Below the pieces are notes generated by a model, which worked only from the letters and a program-made list of their open reading frames with translations, did not search any database and was not told where the DNA came from. Of a stretch of 64,000 nt of DNA, positions 10,990 through 21,120 are shown piece after piece (position 1 is the first letter of the stretch; each line of letters opens with the position of its first letter). Location: contig QQVE01000056.1 in assembly GCA_003389325.1 (NCBI GenBank), positions 1 through 64,000 on the forward strand, given 5' to 3'. The translations under genes were made by a program, and so were the position numbers. Origin of the DNA: Planctomycetota bacterium (GTDB lineage: Bacteria > Planctomycetota > Planctomycetia > Pirellulales > PALSA-1355).

Positions 10990-13215
10990 ATGAGCGTTGC
11001 CGATCCGGAAAGAATCGATCAGAGTGCGTTGCGTCAGGCGCAGGCCCGCGTCATGCGGCGTTTGGACCGCTTGCGCCGTGCACTGCGGGCGCACCTGATC
11101 GTCGAGGGCATGTTCTGGGTGGTCGGTGCGGTATTTGCCGCAGTGCTTGTCAGCCTGTTGCTCGACCGCTGGCTGCGTTTCGATCCTCCGACGCGCTGGG
11201 TGCTGTTGGCCCTGGCACTGGCCGGCATCGCTTACGTCGTTTATCGGCGGTTGATCCAGCCGTTGCGCGTGCCGCTGGAATACCTCGATCTGGCCGAGTT
11301 GCTTGATCGCCGCGCGCCCGGCGTGGGACAGCAGATTTCCAACGTCCTGCAACTGCCGGACCTGCTCACCGCCGAGGACCACGCGTCAGCGAGTATGGTG
11401 CAGGCCTCGGTGCTCGATTGTGCCCAAGCGCTCGATCGCCGCGATCTGGACGGTACACTCAATCGCCAAAGGCGCCGCAAGCTGCTGGGCGAGGTGGGCG
11501 TGCTGCTGGGCCTGGCGTTGGGATTTGCGGTGCTCGCCCCGGACGTGACCGAACTGTGGGCTCGCCGTTGGCTGGCCGGCTCGCCCGTCCGGTGGCCGCA
11601 GCAGACGTACTTGAGCGTCCAGGGCGTGGGCGACGACGGCGTGCTGATGGTTCCCCGCGGCGAGTTGGCGCTGGTGCAAATCGACGCGGCGCCCGAGTTC
11701 GAGGAGCAAGGCGATGGCCGCTTCTCGGTGGCTGGCCGCGGAAAGACACCGCTCGTGGTCGAGTCGACCGCAGTGCCAAAGAGCGTTCCGCCGCAGGGCG
11801 TCAGCGTGTCGTACCGTTTGTCCGACGGATCCAAACGGCGCGGCAATGCCGAACAATTCGACGAAACACGTTTCCGCTACGAGTTGCCGCCGCTCGCGGA
11901 GCCGGCCACGATGCATCTCACCGGCGGCGACGATTGGTTGGGGCCGATTCTGATTGAACCGATCGATCGCCCGGCTGTGCGTTCGTTGGAGATTTCGGCG
12001 CTGCGCCCCGGCGCGAGCCAGCCGGAAACGATTCGCGTGGGCGAGGGAACCTCGCAACTGCTGTTTCTGCCGAAGACGCAATTGGAGCTAACGCTCGTGG
12101 CCGATGCACCGTTAAGCGCGGCCGATGCACTCAACACGGGACAACCCGCCTCGGGTTGGAGCCGCCAGGACGAACGGACCTACCAGCTTGCCTGGACCAT
12201 GTCGGAATCGATGGCGCTCGAATTCCGTTTGCGCGGCCAGCGCGGCGAGCTCCTGTCGAAGCCCTATTTCCTGGCCATTGGCTTGCTCAAGGACCGCGAG
12301 CCGCGGTTGACGATTCGTGCCGCCGGCGTCGGGCGGCGAGTGACGCCCGTGGCGCGGCTTCCGCTGTTCGTGCGGGCCAACGACGATTTCGGTCTGGGCA
12401 ACCTGGCGCTCGACTGGGAGCTGGCTTCCATTCGCGAAGGCAAGCAGCACGTCGAAACCGAGCAATTGCCACTGGCCGACCTGACGCCCCCGGACGAGAA
12501 CACGGAGCTGTTGACCCAGTTTGAATACGACAACGAGTTGGCGCTGAGCGACACGGGGCTCGTCGCGGGCAACGTGCTCAAGTTGCGCGGCGTGGCCACC
12601 GACGCTTCGGCGCTGGGCGAGCAAACCGGTCACTCGCGCTGGCTGCAGTTTCAGATCGTGACGCCTGACGAGTTGTTCTACGAGATCCTCATGCGGCAGC
12701 GCGAACAGCGGGCCCAGTTTGCCGAGGCCCTGGAAAGCGCCAAGGCCCAGGCCAAGGGACTCGCCGAGTTGGACGGCACAGCAGCGCTGCCCGGACTGGC
12801 CCGGTCGCAGCAGGTGATCAATCGCCGCGTCTGGAAGGTTGCCAACCAACTCAGCGCCAGCCTGGTCGAGATGACGCTCAACGATCTGGCAAACGAGCAG
12901 GCCCGCGACAATCTGCAAAGCGCTATCATCACGCCGCTGGAGACGTTGCACGCTGATCTGCTCTCGCGGTTGCGGGCGGAGATCGATGCGGTCGGTCGAG
13001 GCGGGCAGGTGGCGGAAGACAAACGAGCCGAAGCGCAGGCGCTTGCGGATCAGTCGGTTGAAGTGATGGAATCGATCCTGGCTCAGATGGCGCTGTGGGA
13101 AAGCTTCATCGACGTGATCAACCAGCTCCGACACATCGTCGAACAACAGTCGGACATTTTGAAAGACAGCGAGGAGATGCAACAGGAGCGTACGGAAAGC
13201 CTGTTCGTGGAGTAG
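10990..13215 (+). CDS. DUF4175-like membrane protein
   Basis: 741 residues, 24 bases after the VWA gene. Two N-terminal membrane helices (about 35-57 and 66-82) and a third near 160-180 precede a large extracytoplasmic beta-rich region and a helical C-terminus rich in Glu and Gln. The N-terminal pattern LDRLRRALRAHLIVEGMFWV with the following helices and the GVGQQISNVLQL segment resembles DUF4175 proteins, which accompany MoxR/VWA clusters. The exact family assignment is by resemblance only. It probably belongs to the same membrane complex as the four genes before it. Confidence 0.75.
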   Translation: MSVADPERIDQSALRQAQARVMRRLDRLRRALRAHLIVEGMFWVVGAVFAAVLVSLLLDRWLRFDPPTRWVLLALALAGIAYVVYRRLIQPLRVPLEYLDLAELLDRRAPGVGQQISNVLQLPDLLTAEDHASASMVQASVLDCAQALDRRDLDGTLNRQRRRKLLGEVGVLLGLALGFAVLAPDVTELWARRWLAGSPVRWPQQTYLSVQGVGDDGVLMVPRGELALVQIDAAPEFEEQGDGRFSVAGRGKTPLVVESTAVPKSVPPQGVSVSYRLSDGSKRRGNAEQFDETRFRYELPPLAEPATMHLTGGDDWLGPILIEPIDRPAVRSLEISALRPGASQPETIRVGEGTSQLLFLPKTQLELTLVADAPLSAADALNTGQPASGWSRQDERTYQLAWTMSESMALEFRLRGQRGELLSKPYFLAIGLLKDREPRLTIRAAGVGRRVTPVARLPLFVRANDDFGLGNLALDWELASIREGKQHVETEQLPLADLTPPDENTELLTQFEYDNELALSDTGLVAGNVLKLRGVATDASALGEQTGHSRWLQFQIVTPDELFYEILMRQREQRAQFAEALESAKAQAKGLAELDGTAALPGLARSQQVINRRVWKVANQLSASLVEMTLNDLANEQARDNLQSAIITPLETLHADLLSRLRAEIDAVGRGGQVAEDKRAEAQALADQSVEVMESILAQMALWESFIDVINQLRHIVEQQSDILKDSEEMQQERTESLFVE

Positions 13216-13347
13216 ACGCAATGGGAAGCAGGCCGGCCGCGCGGCGGACGTGCTTTCATTGACCACTTTGGCGCGTTACCCTACAAAGCTGGGGTGCGGC
13301 GCGCGTCGGTTGTGGGGATCCGAGTCCCGCGGCTAAGGAGACCAGCA

Positions 13348-15276
13348 ATGAACAGCGTCCTGCGATGCTTGCTTGGAGTGTTTGTGGGGATCGCTTGGAG
13401 CACCGCGTGGGCTGCACCACCGCAGGCGCAAGACGGCGTCCTGGTGTTTGACGTCGGCACAATGTCGGTCGACGCCGCCGAGCCTGCGACGGATGATACA
13501 TCCGGCGAAGACGAAAAGAAAAAGGACGACGACGCCAACCTCGGCGAGCGTAACGAGCGCGAAATCACCGTCGGCGAGAAATTCAGCTTCCGCGAGCGGC
13601 AAGTGCAGGAGGAGATGTCCGAGCTCGAGCAGCGGATGTTCCGGCTCTCGAACGAATTGAAGAAGATCGAGCCGGAAAACTCCTCGCGCTTAATGCTGGG
13701 CTTGAAGTACGCCCGCGACGAATTGATTCTGCACCAGATGGCCGAGATCCGCGAGGCGTTATCCAAGCTGAGCCTGAGCAACGCCGTCGAGGAGCAGAAG
13801 CTGTTGATGGCCAAGCTCGAGCGGTTGGAGCAGTTGCTGCTGTCGAACGACCTCGACTTCGAGATGCGGATCGAGCGGCTCCGGCAGATTCGGGCCACGC
13901 TGCGCGAGCTCGACGCCGTGATCAAGGAGGAAAGCCGCCAGGAGCAGATCTCGAAGAAGGCGGCGGAAGCAGAAAAGCGACGCGAGAAGCTGGCCGACCG
14001 CAAGGCCGCCGTCGAACAACTCATCGAGGAGCAGACGGCCCACAACGAAGCCAACGCGCCGCTGGCCAAGGCCGACGCGCTTTCGGAGCAACAACGAGCG
14101 CAAATCAGCGAGTTGGGCGAAGCGCAGCAAGGCACCCAGCAGCGCACGCAGGCCCTGGCTGCCGATCTCAGCGCCGGCACCTCGCCCAAGAACCTAAACG
14201 CCGCCGCGGGCTGCATGAAGTCGGCCGTTGCCGCGCTCTCCAAGGCGTCACCCGCCGAGGCCAGCGAGCCGATGGACAAGGCGCTCGAGGAGCTCAAGAA
14301 GGAGCGCGATGAAATCGCCAAACAGGAGGCCGCGGCCAAGAAAGAGCTCGCCAAGGAACGCTTCGCCGCGATGCAAAAGGACCAGGATAACAATCGCCGC
14401 GCCACGGAAGACGTCACTGAAATGACGCGCGGCTTGGGGTCCAACGGCACCGCGGCGCTGGCCGAGATGCTGCGTGCCGGCAGCGCCATGGGGGGCGCCA
14501 GCCAGGCCTTCGGCAACAGCCAGGCGGGGCAGGGCAACGGCGAACAGGGCAAAGCGCTGGCCTCGCTGAAGTACGCCAAGGAACTCTTGGCCGAAGAAGC
14601 CGAACGCTTGGCCCGGCAATTGCGAGCCGAGGTCAAGAAGCGCGTCACCGACGGCCTGACCGAAATGCTCAAGATGCAGACCGACGTCCGCGAGCGAACC
14701 GAGGCGCTTGCCCCGGCCGTGAAGAAGGGTTCGCGTCAAGCGCTCGCCGCGCTCACGTCGCTGGCCAAGCGCGAAGAACAAATCGTGGTCACCGCGCAGG
14801 AGTTGATCAACGTCGTGGAAGAGACCGAGTTCGGCATTGCGTTGCCGGCCGCCCTGGCCGCGGTGCGCGACGCTTGCGAGGCGGTGCAGGTGTCGCTGGC
14901 TGCCGGCGACGCGTCGCCCCGGGTGGTCGAGGAAGAGAAGCAGATCGAAGCCGATTTGAAGGCAATGCTCGAGATCGTCAAGGAAATGACCGAGGACAAC
15001 AGCCGGAATCCGCGCCGAAATCAGAATGCCAACTCGCCGCGAGAGCAGCGCAAGGAGTTGAACCGCATCATCTCGGAACTGCGGATGATCCGCTTGCTCG
15101 AGCAACGCGTGCACCGTAGCACGGTCGGCGTGGATGGCAGGCGAGAAGACGGCAAGCGGCTTTCGCCCGAGATGCGCCGTCAGATCGAGCATCTCGAAGG
15201 GCGGCAGGCCGACATCCAGGAGGCCACTGAGTTGTTGGCGATCGAACGGGGCGACGAAGTGCCGCTGCCCGAGTGA
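13348..15276 (+). CDS. Exported long coiled-coil protein, unknown function
   Basis: 642 residues. ATG 13348 is preceded by AAGGAG at 13335-13340, so I prefer it over the upstream in-frame starts. Residues 1-22 are a signal peptide (LLGVFVGIAWSTAWA). After an acidic DDTSGEDEKKKDDD linker, most of the protein is predicted coiled coil: heptads of Glu, Lys, Leu, Ala and Gln such as KLAERLEQLLL-like and AAEAEKRREKLADRKAAVEQ. No catalytic motif is visible. Its placement directly after the DUF4175-like gene suggests a periplasmic scaffold or stalk for the VWA/MoxR assembly; this is inference. No database family is recognised. Confidence 0.8.
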   Translation: MNSVLRCLLGVFVGIAWSTAWAAPPQAQDGVLVFDVGTMSVDAAEPATDDTSGEDEKKKDDDANLGERNEREITVGEKFSFRERQVQEEMSELEQRMFRLSNELKKIEPENSSRLMLGLKYARDELILHQMAEIREALSKLSLSNAVEEQKLLMAKLERLEQLLLSNDLDFEMRIERLRQIRATLRELDAVIKEESRQEQISKKAAEAEKRREKLADRKAAVEQLIEEQTAHNEANAPLAKADALSEQQRAQISELGEAQQGTQQRTQALAADLSAGTSPKNLNAAAGCMKSAVAALSKASPAEASEPMDKALEELKKERDEIAKQEAAAKKELAKERFAAMQKDQDNNRRATEDVTEMTRGLGSNGTAALAEMLRAGSAMGGASQAFGNSQAGQGNGEQGKALASLKYAKELLAEEAERLARQLRAEVKKRVTDGLTEMLKMQTDVRERTEALAPAVKKGSRQALAALTSLAKREEQIVVTAQELINVVEETEFGIALPAALAAVRDACEAVQVSLAAGDASPRVVEEEKQIEADLKAMLEIVKEMTEDNSRNPRRNQNANSPREQRKELNRIISELRMIRLLEQRVHRSTVGVDGRREDGKRLSPEMRRQIEHLEGRQADIQEATELLAIERGDEVPLPE

Positions 15277-15326
15277 GCGACCGGCGCGTGAGCGTGCATT
15301 CAATCCATGGCACAGGAGTCGGAACC

Positions 15327-15881
15327 ATGCAAGTAGGGATGAAGCTCGTTGCCGCGGCTGCGACGATTTGCCTGCTGGCGGCGTCGGCGGCGGAGGCGCA
15401 GGACGAGTTCGGCCTGGTCACGCCGCTGGATGGCGTGATCACCGACATGCAGGTTGCCGGAGGGCGGCTTTCCAAGCTCCTCACCGACAAGCCGACGCAG
15501 CAGAAACAGCAGGACGCCATCGACAAGCTCGACGTCTTGATCAAGGTGCTGGAAGAACAGCGTCGTCAGCAGGGGCAGGGGCAGTCTGGCGCGAACCCCG
15601 ACGAGCCGCTGCAAGATTCGATGATCGTCGGCGGTCCCGGAGGTTCGGGGCCCTTGCACGATCCGGATCGCAACGGCCGCGCTTGGGCGCAATTGCCCCC
15701 GAAGAAACGCGAACAAATCCTGCAATCGATGACCGAAGGATTCCCGCCGCACTACCAGCGGTTACTGGAGCGCTATTACCGTCGGCTGGCCGAAGAGCGG
15801 CCGCTGGACGAAGTGGAACGGACGCCGGACCTCTCGATGCCCGAGCCTTCATCGGCTTCTGCGAATCCGGAGTCGCCATGA
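15327..15881 (+). CDS. Small exported protein, unknown function
   Basis: 184 residues from ATG 15327, with CAGGAG at 15313-15318. The frame is open from 15273, but that start overlaps the previous gene's stop and would put the signal sequence inside the protein. Residues 1-25 form a clean signal peptide (KLVAAAATICLLAASAAEA). The mature part is helical and Gln-rich in the middle (QQKQQDAIDKLDVLIKVLEEQ), with a C-terminal segment FPPHYQRLLERYYRRLAEE that is common at the end of planctomycete proteins of this cluster type. The stop overlaps the next start as ATGA, indicating translational coupling. Confidence 0.75.
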   Translation: MQVGMKLVAAAATICLLAASAAEAQDEFGLVTPLDGVITDMQVAGGRLSKLLTDKPTQQKQQDAIDKLDVLIKVLEEQRRQQGQGQSGANPDEPLQDSMIVGGPGGSGPLHDPDRNGRAWAQLPPKKREQILQSMTEGFPPHYQRLLERYYRRLAEERPLDEVERTPDLSMPEPSSASANPESP

Positions 15882-17602
15882 ATGTTCTTGTGTTTCGCTG
15901 GCTCGTTGTCCTGGCGGCGCTCGTAGCTTCGGGCAGTCTCACTGCAAGGGCCGCCGAAGAGTCGGACGCCTCAGAGCCAGTTGCTAACAAGCCGGCTGTG
16001 GGGTTGCAGGCCGTCATGACGACCGTCGACGACGAGCAGGTCGCCGGCCGCATTACGCAAGTGAAAGACGGTGTCGTCACGGTGGCCGCCGAGCAGGAGC
16101 GGTCGCTGCCGCTGGACGACGTCGTGCGCATCGGCTTAGGCGACTCGGCCGTGCTGGATGGTGGGGCCGACGATCTGGTTTGGGTCGGGCAAGACAACCA
16201 CGATCTGGTACAGGTGGGCAGTGCCAGTGGGGGCAACGGCATTCAGGACATTCATCTTCACGCCCGAAATCTGCGTCCTGCCAAGATCACGCAAGTCCGC
16301 GTCATCTGCCGCCTTCCCGAACGATGGGGCGCGTGGCGGCTCGACACCGCGAATTCACCCCATTGGCGCGTGGCCATCGCCCGGGTCGACAAAGAGCCCG
16401 AGGCCGACCTGTACATCGAACCGCCGCTCGCCGACAGCTTCGGCCGCGAATTTGAAGTCACGTACTCCTACGAAGACGGCAAGGTCGTCCAGAACAAGGT
16501 CACGGCGACCACGCACACCAGCGATAAACTTAAGGTCGACCGAGAGCGCCGCCCGGGTGCGGTCACGCCGAAGGATGCGACGAACGAAGCGTCCAATCCT
16601 GGTCCCGAGGCGCAAGTGCTGCTTTCCGAGGGACGTTTGCGCGGCAAGTTGACCGCAATGACCGGCGAGTCGCTCGAGTTGGAACTCGTCGGCGGGGAGT
16701 CGATCGAGATTCCGCTACTGCACGTTCGCGGCATCTGGTTCGGTCATCCCGGGCCGGCCAGCGCGGCGACCGAGTTCAAGAAGAGCCTGGCCGACCCCAC
16801 CGGCGAGGACGTGATCTATGTGGTCGCCCCCGACGAGTCTTTGACGTCGCTCCCCGCAGGGGTACGCGGTCTCACCGACGAGCGGCTCAAGGTCAGCTAC
16901 CAAGGCGTGGATCGTGAGATCGAGCGCAAACGAGCGCTGGCGATCGTGTTTGCCGCGCATCCGCCTTTGCCGCCGCTGGCCCCGCCGTCGCAAGTGTTCT
17001 CGCTCGCGTCGGGCGACTCGCTGCCGGGCTATTGGGTGGGCGTCGACGGTGACAAGCTCGAGATCGAGACGGCCTGGAAGGGACGCGTCAAGCTGCCGGG
17101 TTCCGCATTGAATCAAGTCTCGATTCGCGGCGGCCGCGTCACGTCGCTGGCGGACTTGGAGCCGGTGGCGGTCGAACAGGTGCCGTACTTCGGTCGCGTC
17201 ATCCCCTGGGGGCGCGATACCGGCTTCGAGGGCGCGCCACCGCGACTCGGCGACAAGGCCCCGCTCCGCTCGATCAGCATGCATTCGCGATGCGTGCTGA
17301 CTTACGCCCTGGACGGCCAGTACGATACGTTCAAGGCCACGTTGGGCTTCGACGATAGCGCCGCCGAGAGTGGCCGCGTGGCCTGCCGCGTGCTGGTCGA
17401 TGGTCGCGAGGCTTTCGCCGAAGCGGACCTTCGCGCCGACGAAGGACCCCGCGAAATCGAAGTCCCCCTTGCCGCGGCGCGGCAAATGACGCTCGAGGTG
17501 GACTTCGGCCAGGGAGAAGACGTCGGCGACCGTATTCTCTGGGCCGAACCTCGGCTGCTTCGAGCCGCGAGCCCGCAGGCCGACATCGAGGAAGCAGAAT
17601 GA
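15878..17602 (+). CDS. Exported protein with C-terminal NPCBM/NEW2-like domain
   Basis: 574 residues starting within the ATGA overlap. Residues 1-27 are a signal peptide. The body contains three similar beta-rich units, each with a small SH3/LSm-like pattern (EDQVAGRITQVKDGVVTV-like, GRLRGKLTAMTGESLELEL-like, GDSLPGYWVGVDGDKLEIE-like). The last 110 residues fit an NPCBM/NEW2 domain: SMHSRCVLTYALDGQYDTF, GFDDSA, CRVLVDGREAF, then LEVDFGQGEDVGDRILWAEP. Such domains bind carbohydrate or glycan ends on secreted proteins. The protein is probably periplasmic or surface-attached. The stop overlaps the next start (ATGA). Confidence 0.78.
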   Translation: MNVLVFRWLVVLAALVASGSLTARAAEESDASEPVANKPAVGLQAVMTTVDDEQVAGRITQVKDGVVTVAAEQERSLPLDDVVRIGLGDSAVLDGGADDLVWVGQDNHDLVQVGSASGGNGIQDIHLHARNLRPAKITQVRVICRLPERWGAWRLDTANSPHWRVAIARVDKEPEADLYIEPPLADSFGREFEVTYSYEDGKVVQNKVTATTHTSDKLKVDRERRPGAVTPKDATNEASNPGPEAQVLLSEGRLRGKLTAMTGESLELELVGGESIEIPLLHVRGIWFGHPGPASAATEFKKSLADPTGEDVIYVVAPDESLTSLPAGVRGLTDERLKVSYQGVDREIERKRALAIVFAAHPPLPPLAPPSQVFSLASGDSLPGYWVGVDGDKLEIETAWKGRVKLPGSALNQVSIRGGRVTSLADLEPVAVEQVPYFGRVIPWGRDTGFEGAPPRLGDKAPLRSISMHSRCVLTYALDGQYDTFKATLGFDDSAAESGRVACRVLVDGREAFAEADLRADEGPREIEVPLAAARQMTLEVDFGQGEDVGDRILWAEPRLLRAASPQADIEEAE

Positions 17603-19290
17603 AACGCCGACTTGACCACGAAGCGAGCCAAAGCAGTCCTATCGGTCCCAGCGTCGAGAGACGGTTGTCGCGATCGATCGTGTGGACGCTGCTGCTGTTG
17701 ACGATGTTCTTTCCCGCAATTCTGGCCGCGGCGGAAGACGACGGGGCCTTCGAGGTCCACGAGATCTCGCTGTGGATTTTCGACCCCGGCGCTTCGAAGG
17801 CGAATTCGCGCACCGACTACCCGTCTGCGCTGCCGCCGACGGTGCGCACCACGCGCGGCGCGCAGACCACGACCAATTTACAGCAACAACGAGTAGATAT
17901 CGTGAACGGACGGCGGCGTATCGCAGTCACAAACGTGGTGGCTGGCACGAATGGCGGAATCGCCTCGGCCTATCGCCGCAGCGTGGCGCCGATCAACGTG
18001 CTCACATTCCACGGGCGTCCGGCCGAAGATCTGGACGTGGAGCTGCGCACCAAGGATGGCAGTTTCTTGGCACACTGGCCCCCCGGCGAGAGCTTCCCGA
18101 ACCGGCTCCGCTGGGCTGGCAGCCCGGGATATAACCTCGTCGAGGAAGTTGACCGCACCGAGATGATGTTCGTGGACGACGAGCATTGGTTTGCCGAGGC
18201 GCGGCAGGGCGACGCGCTGTTCGTGCGGCGCGGAACGCGCTCCGAACGTTTTCTGGCTTACGATGCCGAGTTGAACCTGGCCGCGCCCGTGCGGCTGGTT
18301 GGCGGGCCCGACGAGTTTACGGTCGTCAATCAGCTGGACCAACCGCTATACGACGTGCTGATCTCGCGTCACACGCCCGAGGGACGGCGAATCGCCTGGC
18401 TCGACAAGGTGCCGCCGGCCTCGCAAAGGCAAGCGGCCGAACCGGCGGAAGAGCCGGCCGAAGAGAAGAAGCGCGCGGCAACGCCCGAGGCCTTGTTTGC
18501 CGATGCCCCGGCCGTTGCCGACGAAGAACCTGCCGCAGCCGACGTACCGGCGAAGAAGGACCAACCAGCCGACGCGCCCAAGCCCGCGGGGCCAGCGGTC
18601 CAGCTCTTCGGCGGATTACCCAAGGATGCGCAAGAACGCCTTGCATCAGGCAAGCCTGTCGTTGAGAAAGAAGATAGCAAGGGCCGCGCAAGCGGTGCAG
18701 GCATGTTCGGTGGGCTGCCCGGTCGCAAATCGGTCCACGGTCCCCGCGTAACGCTGTCCGAGCCAATCGCCCACGACAGCCCCGACGCTACGGCCCGCAT
18801 GACCGAAGCCTTGGCTCAGCGACTTCGCAAGTCGGGGCTGACCGACCACGAAGCCCAGCACTTTGTCGAGCGCTACGGCGAGGTGTTCTTCGAGGGCGAG
18901 GCGCTGGTCGTGGCCTGCCGTCTCGACCAAGCCGTGATGGATGATAAGATTCCCCTGTCGGTTTTTCCCAAGCCGTCCAAGACGGTGCGCGTGGGAATGG
19001 TGCTGTTGCGCGACGCCGACCCGCAACTAGGCGAACAGGTCCAGAAGCTGATCGCCAACCTGGGTGATCCGAAGTACGACGTGCGGGAAGCGGCGCAGCA
19101 ACGCCTGCTGGAACTGGGCCCGCTGGCGTTTCCGGCGCTGAACAAGGCCCTCAACAGCGATGACCCGGAGATCGTGATTCGTGCCGAGCGGATTCTCCTG
19201 ACTCAGAACCAGACACCCAACGCGTCGCGGCAACCCAACCGCCGCAGTGGAATCATTCAGGCCGCACCCGCGGTCATCATTCAAAACTGA
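17599..19290 (+). CDS. Exported or membrane-anchored protein with HEAT-like C-terminus
   Basis: 563 residues, coupled to the previous gene by an ATGA overlap. A hydrophobic segment at about residues 29-44 (IVWTLLLLTMFFPAILAAA) acts as a signal or anchor after a charged N-terminus. A beta-rich region extends to about residue 270, then a Pro/Ala/Glu-rich linker (280-340) of low complexity. The last 90 residues look like one or two HEAT/ARM helices (LGDPKYDVREAAQQRLLELG, then LNSDDPEIVIRAERILL). No enzyme motif is seen. It closes the tightly packed part of the operon. Confidence 0.72.
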   Translation: MKRRLDHEASQSSPIGPSVERRLSRSIVWTLLLLTMFFPAILAAAEDDGAFEVHEISLWIFDPGASKANSRTDYPSALPPTVRTTRGAQTTTNLQQQRVDIVNGRRRIAVTNVVAGTNGGIASAYRRSVAPINVLTFHGRPAEDLDVELRTKDGSFLAHWPPGESFPNRLRWAGSPGYNLVEEVDRTEMMFVDDEHWFAEARQGDALFVRRGTRSERFLAYDAELNLAAPVRLVGGPDEFTVVNQLDQPLYDVLISRHTPEGRRIAWLDKVPPASQRQAAEPAEEPAEEKKRAATPEALFADAPAVADEEPAAADVPAKKDQPADAPKPAGPAVQLFGGLPKDAQERLASGKPVVEKEDSKGRASGAGMFGGLPGRKSVHGPRVTLSEPIAHDSPDATARMTEALAQRLRKSGLTDHEAQHFVERYGEVFFEGEALVVACRLDQAVMDDKIPLSVFPKPSKTVRVGMVLLRDADPQLGEQVQKLIANLGDPKYDVREAAQQRLLELGPLAFPALNKALNSDDPEIVIRAERILLTQNQTPNASRQPNRRSGIIQAAPAVIIQN

Positions 19291-19311
19291 GGCCGTCGTC
19301 CGAGGTCCGCG

Positions 19312-20328
19312 TTGCATCGTTCGTTCCCGCCGTTTCGACCCCATGCCCTGCTGCGCAGCGGCCACGCACAAACGCTGGCGGGCGCCTATCTGCCGAGCCG
19401 CGGATATCGCTACGGCGCAAGCCAGCACTACGTGACGCTGGACGACGGCGATCAGGTCGTGTTGCACGACGATCTTCCCCCCCAATGGCAGCCGGGCGAT
19501 CGGGCCGCGCTCTTGATCCACGGTCTGGCCGGATGCCACGAGAGCGGTTACATGCAGCGGATCGCTTACAAGCTGGCGGCCCGCGGGGTGCGCGCCTTTC
19601 GCATGGACTTGCGCGGCTGCGGTGCCGGTCAGCGGCTGGCGCGGCTGCCCTATCACAGCGGCCGCTCGGAAGACGCCGCTGCGGCGCTGGTGGCGATCGC
19701 GCGGCTCGCGCCCGATTCGCCGGTCACACTGGTCGGATTCTCGCTCGGCGGCAACATCACGCTCAAACTGCTCGGCGAGTTGGGCGATCGGCCGTGCGGC
19801 CATCTCGACAGCGCGATGGCCGTTTGTCCGCCGGTGGACCTGGCGGCCTGTTCGCGGCAGATCCAGAAGCGCCCCAACCAACTCTACGATCGGTATTTCG
19901 TCCGGTTGCTGATCCGCCAGGTGGAGAGCCGAGGCCAGTTGCTTTCCGGGGCCGCGGTCATGCCGCAGGGTAGTGTGCCCCGCACGCTATGGGACTTCGA
20001 TAACACCTACACTTCGATTGTCTGCGGCTTCGGAACGGCCGACGGCTACTATCGCCAGGCCAGCAGCTTGCCGTTGCTGGGAGGCATTCGATTGCCTACG
20101 CTAATTCTCGCCTCGCGCGACGATCCGATGATCCCGCCCGATGCGCTTCTGCGGACGCGGCTGCCGGCCGCCGTGCGGCTCTTGATGACCGACAGCGGTG
20201 GTCATCTGGGGTTCGTGGGCCGTCGCGGCGTCGACGCGGACCGCCGCTGGATGGATTGGCGCGTCGTCGATTGGGTGCTCTCGCCCGGCCGCGCTGCAAC
20301 GAAAAAGAGCATCGTGATCTCTACCTGA
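19312..20328 (+). CDS. YheT-type alpha/beta hydrolase
   Basis: 338 residues from TTG 19312. This is an alpha/beta-hydrolase of the YheT/AB-hydrolase-4 group: LIHGLAGCHESGY (oxyanion region), nucleophile elbow GFSLGG near residue 144, and late acid and base motifs LASRDDPMIP and SGGHLGFVG. These are uncharacterised esterase-like cytoplasmic enzymes. The substrate is unknown. It lies 21 bases after the previous stop, so it may still belong to the long + strand transcript. A nearby ATG that would give a good start is absent, so the TTG start is the best available. Confidence 0.85.
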   Translation: MHRSFPPFRPHALLRSGHAQTLAGAYLPSRGYRYGASQHYVTLDDGDQVVLHDDLPPQWQPGDRAALLIHGLAGCHESGYMQRIAYKLAARGVRAFRMDLRGCGAGQRLARLPYHSGRSEDAAAALVAIARLAPDSPVTLVGFSLGGNITLKLLGELGDRPCGHLDSAMAVCPPVDLAACSRQIQKRPNQLYDRYFVRLLIRQVESRGQLLSGAAVMPQGSVPRTLWDFDNTYTSIVCGFGTADGYYRQASSLPLLGGIRLPTLILASRDDPMIPPDALLRTRLPAAVRLLMTDSGGHLGFVGRRGVDADRRWMDWRVVDWVLSPGRAATKKSIVIST

Positions 20329-20352
20329 GCGGCTGCTGCGGAGCTGCGGTTG

Positions 20353-21093
20353 ATGCAATCCTCGAGTTTTCATAGCTTTCCGCCGCTGTTTCTGATGCTG
20401 GCGCTGCTCTTTGTCGGCGTCGTGGCCATTCTGCAGATCGGCATCCTGGGCTACGCGTACGAGCGGATGGGTATCGAGCGCCGCACGGCCTATCTGATCC
20501 TGCTGCTGTCGCTGCTCGGGTCGTACGTCAACATTCCGATCGTCAAGCTGTCCGATCGCGACATCATGGTACCCGGGGGCGTCATGGTAGATCGCTTCGG
20601 CTATCCGCACGATACCGCTCCGCAAGTCGAGCGCGTCAAGGGGACCGAGCTGGCGCTCAACGTGGGCGGGGCCATCGTGCCGACCGTGCTATCGATCTAC
20701 TTGATCGTCAAGCATCAGATCTATCTGTCGGCCTTCACCGGCATTGCCCTCGTGGGCGCGGTGGTCCACTATCTGGCCGAACCGATCGAGGGTATGGGGA
20801 TCGCCGTGCCGGTGTTCGTGCCGCCCATTGTTTCCGCATTCGTGGCCATGTTCCTGTCGCGCGAATATGCCGCGCCGTTGGCGTACGTCTCCGGGTGCAT
20901 GGGCACACTCGTGGGGGCCGATGTGTTGAACCTCCACGTGCTGGGAGAATTGGGCGCTTCGGTAGCCTCCATCGGCGGGGCGGGCACGTTCGACGGCGTC
21001 TTTCTGACCGGCATACTGGCCGTTCTGCTGGCGGCAGGTCCACCGCGTCGCCCGGTGTCCCCGGCCGAAGACCCGCCTCCCGCCCCTCCGTAG
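20353..21093 (+). CDS. DUF1614 multi-pass membrane protein
   Basis: 246 residues from ATG 20353 (an adjacent in-frame TTG precedes it). Hydrophobic segments occur at about 12-33, 44-60, 98-116, 123-140, 148-165 and 175-190, plus a final one at 218-233. The motif VPGGVMVDRFGYPHD and the conserved GNVGGAIVPTVLS-like block fit DUF1614, an integral membrane family in bacteria and archaea of unknown function. The last 15 residues are proline-rich. The next gene runs in the opposite direction, so this is the end of the + strand run. Confidence 0.82.
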   Translation: MQSSSFHSFPPLFLMLALLFVGVVAILQIGILGYAYERMGIERRTAYLILLLSLLGSYVNIPIVKLSDRDIMVPGGVMVDRFGYPHDTAPQVERVKGTELALNVGGAIVPTVLSIYLIVKHQIYLSAFTGIALVGAVVHYLAEPIEGMGIAVPVFVPPIVSAFVAMFLSREYAAPLAYVSGCMGTLVGADVLNLHVLGELGASVASIGGAGTFDGVFLTGILAVLLAAGPPRRPVSPAEDPPPAPP

Positions 21094-21120
21094 ACGGCGG
21101 GAACCAGGCGGCGCACCGGC